A stretch of 64,000 nt of DNA from Calonectria ilicicola (Eukaryota > Ascomycota > Sordariomycetes > Hypocreales > Nectriaceae). The notes beneath the pieces are model-generated. The model saw only the letters and a program-made list of their open reading frames with translations, made no database searches and was not told the origin of the DNA. The first letter of the stretch is position 1, and each line of letters starts with the position of its first letter. Made by a program: the position numbers and the translations under genes. This document shows, one piece after another, positions 33,279-43,235 of this stretch. The stretch lies in assembly GCA_020809705.1 (NCBI GenBank), contig CP085825.1, positions 4,650,001 to 4,714,000 on the forward strand. Direction: 5' to 3'.

Positions 33279-34430
33279 TGCACTGTAGATTATTCGGCTT
33301 CAAGGTAAATGAGGCGTGCCCTGCCCCTGTTCTTGTCCCTCGAAATGGATTACAGGCGGCGGTCGATGTGACGGCAGCGTCGCAAGCTCGGGTGGACCAA
33401 TAAGAAGTCTGCATTGATTGACGTGGGCTGTCGATCTAGTAGTGGTTCGTGCGGCAGACTCAATGGGTGCTAAAGTGGTGCCAAAGTCGACCTAGGGAGG
33501 TGAGTGAGGTGGGGTGGGGGGAAAGCAATGGCCTAAAAACCAGAGTCAGCGAAACAACACGAGCCGGACGAGGGGGACAGGGCAAACGGACGTGGCACAC
33601 ACAAGGTGACAATGGGTTGGGGGAGTATGGTGTCACGAGGGGAGGCGCTTTTTGTCTAGTGCTGGTGCTTCATTTGGAGAGTTTATGCGGTGACGAAATG
33701 GGTGCTGGGAATGGTTACAATGGTCGAGATATTGAGTCAGATCAACGCTTGGCTTTTTTTTTTTTTTTTTGAGTTGCATGACGGGGAGCGATGTGGAAGT
33801 TCATGGATGATGCAGTGGGGAAATTGAAATCTCATGGCATATCGGGGTTTTGTAGGCAAGATGAAGACCGCCAAGCAGTCGAATATTCGCATGTCCCAGT
33901 TAGTGGGAGCGAGACCGACAATCAAGTGACCTGGCAACGTTTTTTTGCGTCCTTTTTGAGTTGACGGGGATATGATCATAAGGCTGCTTGGAGGGGGGTA
34001 CCAGCGATGTTCGCCAACTTCGGCAAGACGATCGGGTACCTGACTGATGTGTTCCAGACATGAGATGGGGGGTACTGTGTTGTACCCTTTCACCGCAGCA
34101 CTGCGGGCGCGATACGGATGCGGGACGGATGCGGGAGGAAGCAGCTGTACCCCTCACCACACACACATCTCTCTCACACCAACAGGGGAAAAAAGAGATG
34201 ATGCCCACGACGAAGGATAGAAAGCTGTGCCTCTAAAAGCCTGGCGCATGTGCGTATCTATGGCGTGACATGGGAGTCATGCCACTTCATCTCTAGATTT
34301 CGTGCAGGTAGGCATCACTGTCAGATTTGGGCTCATACAATGTCACCACAGAGAAGTAGGGATTGACCAACTGTATTCGATCTAAACTCGAAGGGGCCGC
34401 GAATAGGTACCGGGCCAACAAGAAGGCGCA

Positions 34431-34449
34431 AAAAAAAAAAAAAAAAAAA
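34431..34449. repeat. Poly(A) run, 19 nt
   Basis: Uninterrupted homopolymer in the asparagine synthetase-VDAC spacer. A T17 run at 33754-33770 lies in the same spacer. Confidence 0.9.
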
Positions 34450-35243
34450 CAATGAGCCCCCCCGGCAAAGACTGTTCGGACTGAAATTCCCACCAGGTTG
34501 GTGGACTTGGATGGATACGGTGCTGCGTAATGTTCTGGCAATGCAGCGCATCACATCGCAGTGTGTTGTACAGCAGCAACGTTGAACCAGTGCGCTCAAT
34601 TGACTGCCCACTCACTCGTCGTCCCTTGGCTGCCCGACCCAAATTGCCCTCCTCCACGTGGGCCCGTTCTTTGGGGACTAGGCATGTCTCCATCCCGCGA
34701 TGCGACTGTGCACGACTGCAGGATTGATACCCGGTACGCAAATCGTCGGTACTGGGCGCGACCTTTATGCCATAGGCCTCGGGTGGGCTGCCCCGACATC
34801 AGCCGACCCTTTATTCTCGTCCCCAATCCAGCAGCCGCCTGCTGGCTCAGGGCCGCACACAGGCCTGGGCGCCCCCCGCCCACAGGGCAGTCGTCGCCGT
34901 GGGCCTTGGGGAGTTTCAGTGGGAGTGGGCGGGTGCACACGCCCCCCAGCGGCCCCCGTTCGAGCGGGTTTTGGGGGGGCTTTACTAGTCTTCCAGGCGG
35001 CCCAACTAGCCAAGCACCGCTGCCCAGGAGGTACAACATGGCCCTGTGCGAATCTGCCCACTGTGCCAATTGGCTTTCTGAGCTGTGTGCCCCAAACGTT
35101 TTCGCCTGACCCTCACCCGCCCGCCACCCTTCTTCTCTCTCCTCCCCCCTCGAAGCTGAACCATTTGTTCTTCCGCCTTCCTCCACCTTCATCCATCTCC
35201 TTTTCGACCATCTTCTTGTCCAACCCCAAAGACAACCGCAATC

Positions 35244-36727
35244 ATGTCTGTCCCTGCCTTCTCTGACATTGCCAAGCCGGCCAACGATGTAAGCTTACCC
35301 CTCCACGAACGAACTCCCACCATGCTGCTTGCTTGCGAAGCTCTCGCGTAGCTGCCGCGGCTAGTATGCCGAGCGTGGGAGTTCGCAATTGCTCCTATGT
35401 TCATGTACACTGACTCTGGCCTGTCTTTTGCGCCATTGTGTAGCTCCTCAACAAGGATTTCTACCACCTCTCGGCCACCACCTTCGAGTTCAAGGACACT
35501 GCCCCCAACGGCGTTGCCTTCAAGGTTACTGGCAAGTCCAGCCACGAGAAGGTCACCTCTGCTGCTGTAAGTCTCCACCATTGTCATCGACGCCGGCTGG
35601 ACGGTTCGGGCCTCGGAAGGGTTTGCCGAGTGGCAGCGGTTCTATATGCTGCTATCACAGGAGCTCTATACGCGAGCCCGAGCCTCAATGCCTCTTTTGA
35701 TATTGTTCACTCGCTAATTGGGGGTCGTTGCAGTTTGAGGGAAAATACACCGACAAGCCTACCGGTACGACATCACCATCATCATCTTCCTCACCCTCTA
35801 CTCCGTCACAATTAGAATCTGAGACTCCGTTATTATCCTCACAAACACCCCTCCCGCCCAAGCCCAAGCCCAAGAAACCCCATCGCAGAAAAACCAATGT
35901 CCCCACTCTCAGCCTCTCGCGAATCCTCGGTCCCGGCGCTGGCTGGCCGATTGGGTTTGCGACTGTACTCCGGCCTGGCTTTGCTCAGTTGCTAATGTTC
36001 TATTCGCGCACAGGCCTGACCCTCACCCAGACTTGGAACACCGCCAACGCCCTCGACACCAAGCTTGAGGTCGCTGACTCCCTCGCCAAGGGCCTCAAGC
36101 TCGAGGGTCTTTTCAACTTCCTCCCCGCCACCGCTGCCAAGGGCGCCAAGTTCAACCTCCACTTCAAGCAGCCCGGCTTCCACGGCCGTGCTTTCTTCGA
36201 CCTCCTCAAGGGACCCGTCGCCAACGTCGATGCCGTTGTCGGCCACGAGGGTTTCCTCGCTGGTGCCTCTGCTGGCTATGACGCCAACAAGGCTGCCCTG
36301 ACTGCCTACAGCGCCGCTGTCGGCTACGCTGCTCCCCAGTACAGCGCTGCCATCACTGCCTCCGACAACCTCAGCGTCTTCGCTGCCTCTTACTACCACA
36401 AGGTCAACAGCCAGGTCGAGGCTGGTGCCAAGGCCACCTGGAACTCCAAGACCGGCAACGCTGTCGGTCTTGAGGTTGCCAGCAAGTACCGCATCGACCC
36501 CGTCTCCTTCGCCAAGGTTTGTACATATGGCTATAGCTTGGAAAGATTTCTTTTTCTAACCAATTTTCAAATTATAGGTCAAGATCAACGACCGTGGTAT
36601 TGCTGCCCTTGCCTACAACGTCCTCCTCCGCGAGGGTGTTACCCTGGGTCTCGGTGGCTCCTTCGACACCCAGAAGCTCGACCAGGCTACCCACAAGCTC
36701 GGTGCCAGCTTCACCTTCGAGGGTTAA
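35244..36727 (+). CDS. POR1: Mitochondrial outer-membrane porin (VDAC)
   Basis: Exons 35244-35288, 35444-35566, 35734-35764, 36014-36516 and 36578-36727 encode 283 residues, the standard VDAC length. VDAC is the 19-strand beta-barrel channel for metabolites and ATP/ADP in the outer mitochondrial membrane. It starts MSVPAFSDIAKPANDLLNKD, the usual N-terminal helix. Visible beta strands include GLTLTQTWNTANALDTKLEV and SQVEAGAKATWNSKTGNAVG, and the protein ends THKLGASFTFEG with the terminal-strand signal for SAM insertion. Codon use is strongly biased to C-ending codons. Intron 3 (35765-36013) is 249 nt, exactly 83 codons, with no in-frame stop, so a read-through form is possible. Confidence 0.96.
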
Positions 36728-37038
36728 GCTCTTCATATCCGCCTACCCCTAGTCTCATCTACACGCTAGATTCACACCCTCCAGAGCCGTCTATCCACAC
36801 CGGCTCTTGTAACTTACAGTCTTGCATTGCGGTGGTCCCGGATGTAGATTATCTCACAAATAAAAAAATGAAGATAATGTGTTCTCCGCATTTACTTGGT
36901 CCAATTTTTTGCCCTGAATTGAAAATTGCATGTGAATTATGTCATAATACGTATATATGTGTGTATCGCTGCCGCCTCTATGTGCGCAAATAAACGCACC
37001 GCGTTCTAACCAACTCGCATTGACCATAAACTGCACAA
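36728..37038. other. Convergent 3' flanks of VDAC and the J-protein gene
   Basis: A 311-bp AT-rich spacer between facing stop codons. It should hold both 3'-UTRs. No gene was seen. Confidence 0.55.
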
Positions 37039-38129
37039 TTAGTCTCTATCTTTACTGCGGCTTCTTCGCCCTAAACGCATGACTTGCAGATAGACTAGCG
37101 GTGCAAGTACAGTGGCGGCTAGGATTCCAAAGATGATGAAGAAATGCCCCGCCATGCTTGTCTGTGGCTCAAACTCGATGTTCTCGTCGTCCACGGCCCG
37201 GCGCTCCCGCTGCCACCGCCGCTGGTCCTCCCTCTGATGCGTTCGGGTGTGACTTTTCTTGTCAAAGTGCGGAACTTCCTCCTGGTGCCCAAAGGGATCG
37301 CTGCCGGGACCCATGCCGCCATGTCGCGGGCCATGCGAGTGCTCGTACGCGAAGGGATCAGCCCAGGGCCCCCGGTTGGCACCGGCGCCGTCCGCGTGAC
37401 GGGCGCCAGAACCTGCCGCGCCATTACCAGCACCACCAGTTGATTCTTCATGGGCTTTGCGGCGCTTCTCGGATTGATCACCCCAGCCGCCGCTACGGTA
37501 AAAGCTGGGAGGGGGGCCACGGAAGGTACCCCGGCGCCGACTTAGACCCGACGGGGAGCGACCGCCAGCTGGGTTGCTGCTGTGGTAGGAGGCGCGCGGG
37601 TTGCTGGGGCCTTGGGCGGGGTGATGGTGGACACGAAGGACATCGCGGTCGTATGCGGAGCGGCGAGATGGGTCGGAGAGAACTGTATAGGACTCGGAGA
37701 GGAGAGAGAAGGTGCTCGCCGCATTGGGGTCTGAAGGGTTTATGTCCGGGTGATGGGTTTTGGAGAGGGAGTAGAAAGATCTGGGGGTTTAATGTTAGCC
37801 ATGTCATGGTGTCATGACGAGCTAGCGAAGAGCTCGGAATTGTGGACTGCTAGAGAGCGACAGCTCGAAGTACACGGGGAATTAAAATATAGCACCGACT
37901 TTTTGATCTCGGCTGCGCTGGCATCATGTCGAACGCCTAGTCGCTCATAGTGGTTCTTGCGCGCAACCTCGTTGTGCAAGCCGCGCGGAAACTGACCCCG
38001 ACACCGGAGGAGTGCAAGAGCGGCGCCATTGGCATTGCGATGCGGGACGGCAGCGGCGGCGACAGACAGAGGAATTGAGGCGCGCAGGCGCGGAAGAGGG
38101 TTAAGGAGGGAGGTGGGATGCAACAGCAT
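37039..38129 (-). CDS. Mitochondrial J-domain (DnaJ-type) protein with C-terminal membrane anchor
   Basis: Exons (minus) 38129-37900 and 37780-37039 encode 323 residues. The N-terminus is Arg/Leu/Ala-rich without acidic residues for about 45 positions, like a mitochondrial presequence. A J-domain follows (NHYERLGVRHDASAAEIKK, the HPD triad at about 87-89, then SESYTVLSDPSRRSAYDRDV). The middle is basic and Gly/His/Arg-rich without a zinc-finger or substrate-binding domain. A single membrane segment lies near residues 288-308 (FFIIFGILAATVLAPLVYL), followed by a basic tail. J-proteins stimulate the ATPase of Hsp70, so a partner mitochondrial Hsp70 is likely. The donor is GTCGGT, a departure from GTRNGT, but it is the only site that joins EIKK to SFYSLSKTHHPD. 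I cannot assign it to a named yeast J-protein. Confidence 0.85.
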
Positions 38130-38530
38130 GCCTCATCACGAAGTTGGCAATGGCAGGAGGATGAGGGCGATGTTGAGCGGATTTCCTCGGAAGAAAATGG
38201 GAAAGGTTTTGGGGGGGTTAGCGGCTCAGCAACGGTGATGTAATTAACTGGCGGACGAGGGACAGGTCAAATTGTAGGGGTATGCAGATGAGCGGGGCAA
38301 TGCATATAGTGGGAGGGCATGGGCAGGAATCTCACCACTTGCAGCTTGATGTTTGAGAACGCAAAAGCAAAAAAAGAAGAAAGAAAGAAACGCTAACAAT
38401 TGAAAAAGCAGTTACGTTCGCAAAAAAGAAAAGGAACGGAAAAGAAGAAGAAAAAAAAGGACTAGAATCGATTTGAGATCTCTGTGTGTAGGAAAAATAG
38501 CTAGAGCCTTGAGTTGAACTTGCGAGCTTT

Positions 38531-38588
38531 GGAACACCTCCTAAAATGGGAAAGGCTAAAAAAAAAAAAAAAAAAAAAAAGGTGTTCC
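38531..38588. repeat. Poly(A) run enclosed by an 8-bp inverted repeat
   Basis: GGAACACC at 38531-38538 is complemented by GGTGTTCC at 38581-38588. The second arm follows directly after 23 A. The two arms could form a stem with a 42-nt loop. Confidence 0.6.
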
Positions 38589-39452
38589 CTACTGGGGGCT
38601 GGCCTAAGACCAAACTTCTCCGAGACAGTTTCCACGCCGTTACGGTTGCCTTGTCGGTGAATCACATCAGATGTAAATTGGCTTATCTGGTCAGTTGGAT
38701 GACATAAGAGTATAGTGTTTGTATCAGCCCGTCAAACTTTGTTGAGAATTGTTAGCCTATACCACTCAAAGAGGTGGTTGCTCCAACTGGTCTCCCAGTG
38801 TATCCATCATTTGAAGGGTTCACTCTTGGGAACAAGACATCTCGTACAAACTCACCCAAAATTTGTGAGTCATCGTTGCTGTCCAATAAACCAGTTAAGT
38901 TTTACACCATATCAAACATGTACAGGCAGGGTACAATTGCTGCACACAGGATGAGCGGTGGACAACCTGAGGCCTATTCAGATAGCATAGTGGTTCGCTT
39001 AATAATGTACAAAGTGACTAGAGTAAGGTCAAGGGCAAGCAAGTGAATAAACCACGGCACACGATCACAAAAGTAAATATGCGGTAACAAATGTAAAGCA
39101 TGTGAAAATTAATGCTCGCAAAAAAAATGTTTGGACGTGTTGAGGTAGCAGTTTTGTACTGGATTGCATATGGCCACAGCCAGTAAGGAGATACATTTAG
39201 TGACCTGGAGGGCGAGTGAAAAGAAAGCGCTGTGATGTACTGCTTTGTCCATGTCAAAATCTCCCTGGCACTTCTGTTATGTGATTAGCCACGCGCTTAC
39301 CTGAGAAACAAAACCTTGAATACGCACACCCTTTCTTTTATCCACGCACGCCCTCGTCCATAGGCAATTCACAACTAGTGACGCCTATCACGTGGGCGCA
39401 AAATGTCCCACCAAACTCCGCCAACGAGAGGGCCTTGCTGTTCACCCATCAA

Positions 39453-39458
39453 TATAAA
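39453..39458 (+). promoter_or_regulatory. TATA-like element of UPF1
   Basis: TATAAA about 400 bp upstream of the ATG. Allowing for the 109-nt leader intron, this would give a leader of about 250-270 nt. It is a sequence match only. Confidence 0.35.
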
Positions 39459-39596
39459 TCTGGACCACCAGAAAATCAAAATCTCACTGCCCACGCCAAA
39501 GTTGCGAGCCTAAGGAGAACTCGAATCCGCCTTCTCTTTTGCCTCGCGTTTCCTACCGGCTTACCACGCTCTCTCCCCTGCGCCACCTTCTTCGCG

Positions 39597-39605
39597 ATGA
39601 TGTGA
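39597..39605 (+). promoter_or_regulatory. Minimal uORF (ATG-ATG-TGA) in the UPF1 leader
   Basis: Two adjacent ATG codons are followed at once by TGA, so one is a two-codon ORF and the other a start-stop. It lies 144 bp downstream of the TATA-like element and upstream of the leader intron, so it should be in the mature leader. Confidence 0.5.
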
Positions 39606-39705
39606 GCCTTACCAGCGATTTGTAACACCCAATCTCTTTCCCAATTCGACCCGAGTCGCCTCAAGGCTTCACCACGGGTATATTTCGAAAGATTAACTGC
39701 TGTAG

Positions 39706-39814
39706 GTGAGTCGCACCGATTTTTCGGCCCATGGGACGTGTATTTTCGGCTACCCTCACCCGCACATCACCGCCACCCTGGCGCGGGGCATACATGTGCT
39801 GATAGCTCTCGCAG
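39706..39814 (+). other. Predicted 5'-UTR intron of UPF1
   Basis: Donor GTGAGT at 39706, acceptor GCAG ending at 39814, 44 nt before the start codon. The branch site is less clear (GTGCTGAT). Removing it would also remove an ATG present at about 39730. Confidence 0.5.
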
Positions 39815-39858
39815 GAAAACCCTACTAGCCGACGTGAATTTCTAAACATTTTACCACC

Positions 39859-42800
39859 ATGGAGGGCGCCTTTACCCATGTTGGTAACCACCTGATTTCC
39901 GATTCTGCCGCGGCCATCAAGGCTGGCGCTGACGACCTATCTGCGATCGATCCTGATGAGAGCTTGCTCTATGGCAAATACCCCGACCGAAGTGGCCGTC
40001 GCCGCGCTGATGACGATGACAACCAAACTGAGGCATACGAGGAAGACGACAATGATAGCCTGAACAGTGCACTCGTGGATGGTACGGGTGGACTGAAATT
40101 GAAGGGAGCGGACGAGGAGAAGGAGCTTCCGGCTCATGCTTGCGCGTTTGTGCTACGGCCTAAAATCTGCGCGGACCTCGCTGACATTTTGCCCACAGAT
40201 ACTGTGGAATCCACTCCCCTGGTTGCGTGGTGAAGTGCCTCACCTGTAACAAGTGGTTTTGCAGCGCTCGCGGTAACGGAACCTCGACTCACATTGTCAA
40301 CCACTTAGTCAGAGCCCGTCATAAGGAGGTTCAACTCCACCCGGAATCAACCCTTGGTGACACCGTTCTCGAGTGCTACAATTGCGGAACGAAGAACGCT
40401 TTCCTTCTCGGATTCATTCCCGCAAAATCGGATACCGTCGTTGTTCTCTTGTGCCGACAGCCATGCGCAGCGAATTCGTCAAACAAGGATATGAACTGGG
40501 ATACATCCAGATGGCAGCCACTGATCGAAGAACGTGCCTTCTTGCCCTGGCTAGTGGCTACTCCTTCTGATGCTGAACAACTCCGCGCTCGTCATTTGAC
40601 CCCGAATATGATTGCGAAACTGGAGGAGATGTGGAAAGTTGATTCCAAGGCAACTGTTGTGGACTTGGAAAAAGCCTCGAACATCGACGACGACCCCCAC
40701 CCTGTCTTGCTACAATACGATGATCCCTATCACTACCAGAACATTTTCGGCCCCCTCGTCAAGATGGAATCGGATTACGACAAGAAGCTTAAAGAAGCAC
40801 AGTCCGAGGATGGCCTTACCGTGAAATGGGATTATGGTTTGAACAACAAACATCTTGTCAGTTTCAACCTCCACAAGATTGAATCCGGAGATGTAAAGCT
40901 CGCTGTGGGTGATGAGATGCGACTACGATACAAGGGCGAGCTCCGGCCACCGTGGGAAGGTGTTGGATACGTCATTAAAATTCCGAACAACCAGTCCGAC
41001 GAAGTGACTCTGGAGTTACGCAAAACTGGAAACGAAAAGTTGGTGCCCACCGATCTCTCGCACAACTTCTCTGCCGACTATGTGTGGAAGGCGACGTCCT
41101 ATGATCGAATGCAACTAGCCATGAAGACATTCGCCGTCGACGACATGAGCGTTTCTGGTTACATTTTCCACACCCTGCTGGGCCACGAAGTTCAGCTACA
41201 GCCTATGAAGACAAACCTCCCTAAGAAGTGGTCTGTCCCTGGTCTTCCTGATCTCAACCCCAGCCAGGTTGGTGCTATCAAAGCCGTTCTCCAGAAGCCT
41301 CTCAGTCTCATCCAGGGTCCCCCTGGAACCGGAAAGACGGTTACTTCCGCCACCATCATCTATCATCTCACCAAAATGAGTGGAAACCAAGTTTTGGTTT
41401 GTGCCCCTTCCAACGTCGCAGTTGACCAACTTTGCGAGCGCGTCCACCGAACTGGCCTCAAGGTTGTTCGCCTGACAGCCAAGTCCCGTGAGGATGTAGA
41501 GTCCTCTGTTAGCTTCCTTGCGCTTCACGAACAAGTTCGCATGTCCGAGCACAACAGCGAGCTGGTAAAGCTTTCTCAATTGAAGAATGAGCTGGGCGAA
41601 CTGTCGAGCCAGGATGAGAAGAAATTCAAGCAGCTCACCAAGGTCGCCGAGCGTGATATCCTCAACAACGCTGATGTCGTTTGCTGCACCTGTGTTGGTG
41701 CAGGCGATCCCCGTCTGTCAAAGATGAAGTTCCGAAACGTGCTGATTGATGAGTCAACCCAGTCCGCTGAGCCCGAATGCATGATTCCTCTCGTTCTCGG
41801 ATGCAAACAGGTTGTTCTGGTTGGTGATCACAAGCAACTTGGCCCTGTCATCATGAACAAGAAGGCCGCCAAGGCTGGTCTCAACCAATCCTTGTTCGAG
41901 CGACTTGTGAACCTGAAGCTTTCTCCCATTCGACTCAACATTCAGTACCGCATGCACCCTTGTCTCTCGGAGTTCCCGTCCAACATGTTCTATGAAGGAA
42001 CTCTGCAGAACGGTGTTACGCACGAGAACCGATTGCGCAAGGACGTGGACTTCCCTTGGCCGGTGGCTGAGATGCCTATGATGTTCTGGTCTAACCTTGG
42101 CCATGAGGAAATCTCGGCATCGGGAACTTCGTACCTCAACCGAACTGAGGCCTCCAACGTCGAAAAGGCTGTTACCAGATTCTTTAAGGCTGGCGTCAAA
42201 CCCGCAGATATTGGTGTCATTACGCCATACGAGGGTCAGCGAAGCTACATTGTGACTACGATGCAAAACTCGGGAACGTACAAGAAGGAGTTCTACAAGG
42301 AGGTAGAAGTTGCTTCGGTTGACGCCTTCCAGGGACGTGAGAAGGATTTCATCGTCCTCTCCTGCGTTCGATCCAACGATAACCAGGGTATCGGTTTCTT
42401 GTCTGATCCTCGCCGTTTGAACGTCGCCTTGACTCGAGCCAAGTATGGTCTGGTCATTCTTGGAAATCCCAAGGTGTTGTCCAAGCACGAGCTGTGGCAC
42501 AACCTACTTGTCCATTTCAAGGATCGCAAATGCTTTGTCGAGGGTCCTCTCACCAACCTCCAGGCATGTCTGCTACAGTTCAGCCGCCCCAAGGTTAGCT
42601 ACCGCCAGAAGAACAACAACAATAACAACAGCAACAATGGCAACAACAACAATAACAGCAACGGTACCGGCAGCAACCAACAGCAGCAACAGCAACAATT
42701 TAGTGCCAGTAGCAGCTTCCCCAGTGGTCGATTCAATCCCCCTCCTTCTGGCCGAGATTTTGACTTGGGTTCGATGGTTTCATACATTCCGGATGATGTG

Positions 42801-43235
42801 TCGTCGATTCATGGCTCTGCGTTTGGAGGTGCATCACTGAATAGTGCTTTCCCACCAATGTTTTCCAGCTTCACCCCTGATCAGTGGCCTGGCTTGCCCG
42901 GTGTTGCTGCTCCAGGACGAGGCGCCAAGAGTCGTGGACGAGCTACGGAGAGCATTGCTGGTGAGAGTGTTGCAAACTCGGAATACACAGACACCTCGGC
43001 CAGTGTAATCGGCGGCAAGGGTGTTGGGCAGGGCGGTGTCAGTCTCGGGGCTGGCCTTCACGATGCTGTGACGGGAATGAGACCCATCTCGTACAGCCAG
43101 AGCGATCGTCTCAAGCAGTATGTGGAGAGCAGTGGCAGAATTGGGCCCGGTCACGGATACGGACGACGGTTCGATGACGACGAGAAGAGCGTCAGCACGG
43201 CCTTCCACAGCCAGATCGGCGGAGGATATGACTGA
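39859..43235 (+). CDS. UPF1: ATP-dependent RNA helicase of nonsense-mediated decay
   Basis: Exons 39859-40145 and 40199-43235 encode 1107 residues. The 53-nt intron (GTTTGT, CGCTGAC, ACAG) restores the zinc-binding start [16 protein letters not shown]. Upf1/Nam7 is the superfamily-1 helicase that marks mRNAs with premature stops for decay, acting with Upf2/Upf3 on terminating ribosomes. Domains in order: acidic N-terminus (1-90), Cys/His-rich CH domain (about 93-220, binds Upf2), helicase core with Walker [10 protein letters not shown] (about 468-476), motif II DEST, QYRMHP, and motifs [10 protein letters not shown] and NVALTRAK. The C-terminus beyond about residue 900 is low complexity, with a run of Asn codons then Gln codons (nt about 42611-42698), followed by Gly/Ser-rich sequence with several SQ dipeptides, sites typical for phosphorylation in Upf1. 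Length agrees with other filamentous fungi. Confidence 0.97.
42611..42698 (+). repeat. AAC/AAT and CAG/CAA trinucleotide-rich tract in UPF1
   Basis: Imperfect triplet repeats inside the UPF1 coding sequence produce an Asn-rich tract followed by a Gln tract. Mixed synonymous codons suggest the tract is old rather than a recent expansion. Confidence 0.8.

Larger units (their letters stand above)
32962..35243. other. Intergenic region between asparagine synthetase and VDAC
   Basis: About 2.3 kb without a supported gene. It holds a perfect 17-bp tandem duplication (33245-33278), a T17 run (33754-33770) and an A19 run (34431-34449). The part from 34600 to 35100 is GC-rich with overlapping open frames on both strands and no family resemblance. 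From 35105 to the VDAC start it is strongly pyrimidine-rich, as expected for the leader of a highly expressed gene. Confidence 0.55.
38130..39858. promoter_or_regulatory. Divergent region between the J-protein gene (-) and UPF1 (+)
   Basis: About 1.7 kb. It contains a 23-nt poly(A) run at 38558-38580 lying inside an 8-bp inverted repeat, a TATA-like TATAAA at 39453-39458, a minimal upstream ORF at 39597-39605, and a probable leader intron at 39706-39814. No further gene is supported. Confidence 0.55.

Noticed and set aside
34561..35192. Long overlapping frames (182, 188 and 198 codons) on both strands upstream of VDAC
   Set aside because: GC-rich sequence gives few stops by composition. The predicted peptides are Pro/Gly/Arg-rich without a family match, and the end of the region is the VDAC leader.
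35728..36993. A single 421-codon protein covering the VDAC exons
   Set aside because: It reads through intron 3 and then intron 4 (61 nt) and loses the porin C-terminus. The spliced five-exon model gives the exact family length and end. Only intron 3 retention is kept as a possibility.
38490..38530. B-box-like GTTCAACTC on the minus strand, suggesting a tRNA relic or SINE
   Set aside because: No A box at the right distance and no cloverleaf. The match is one short consensus element.
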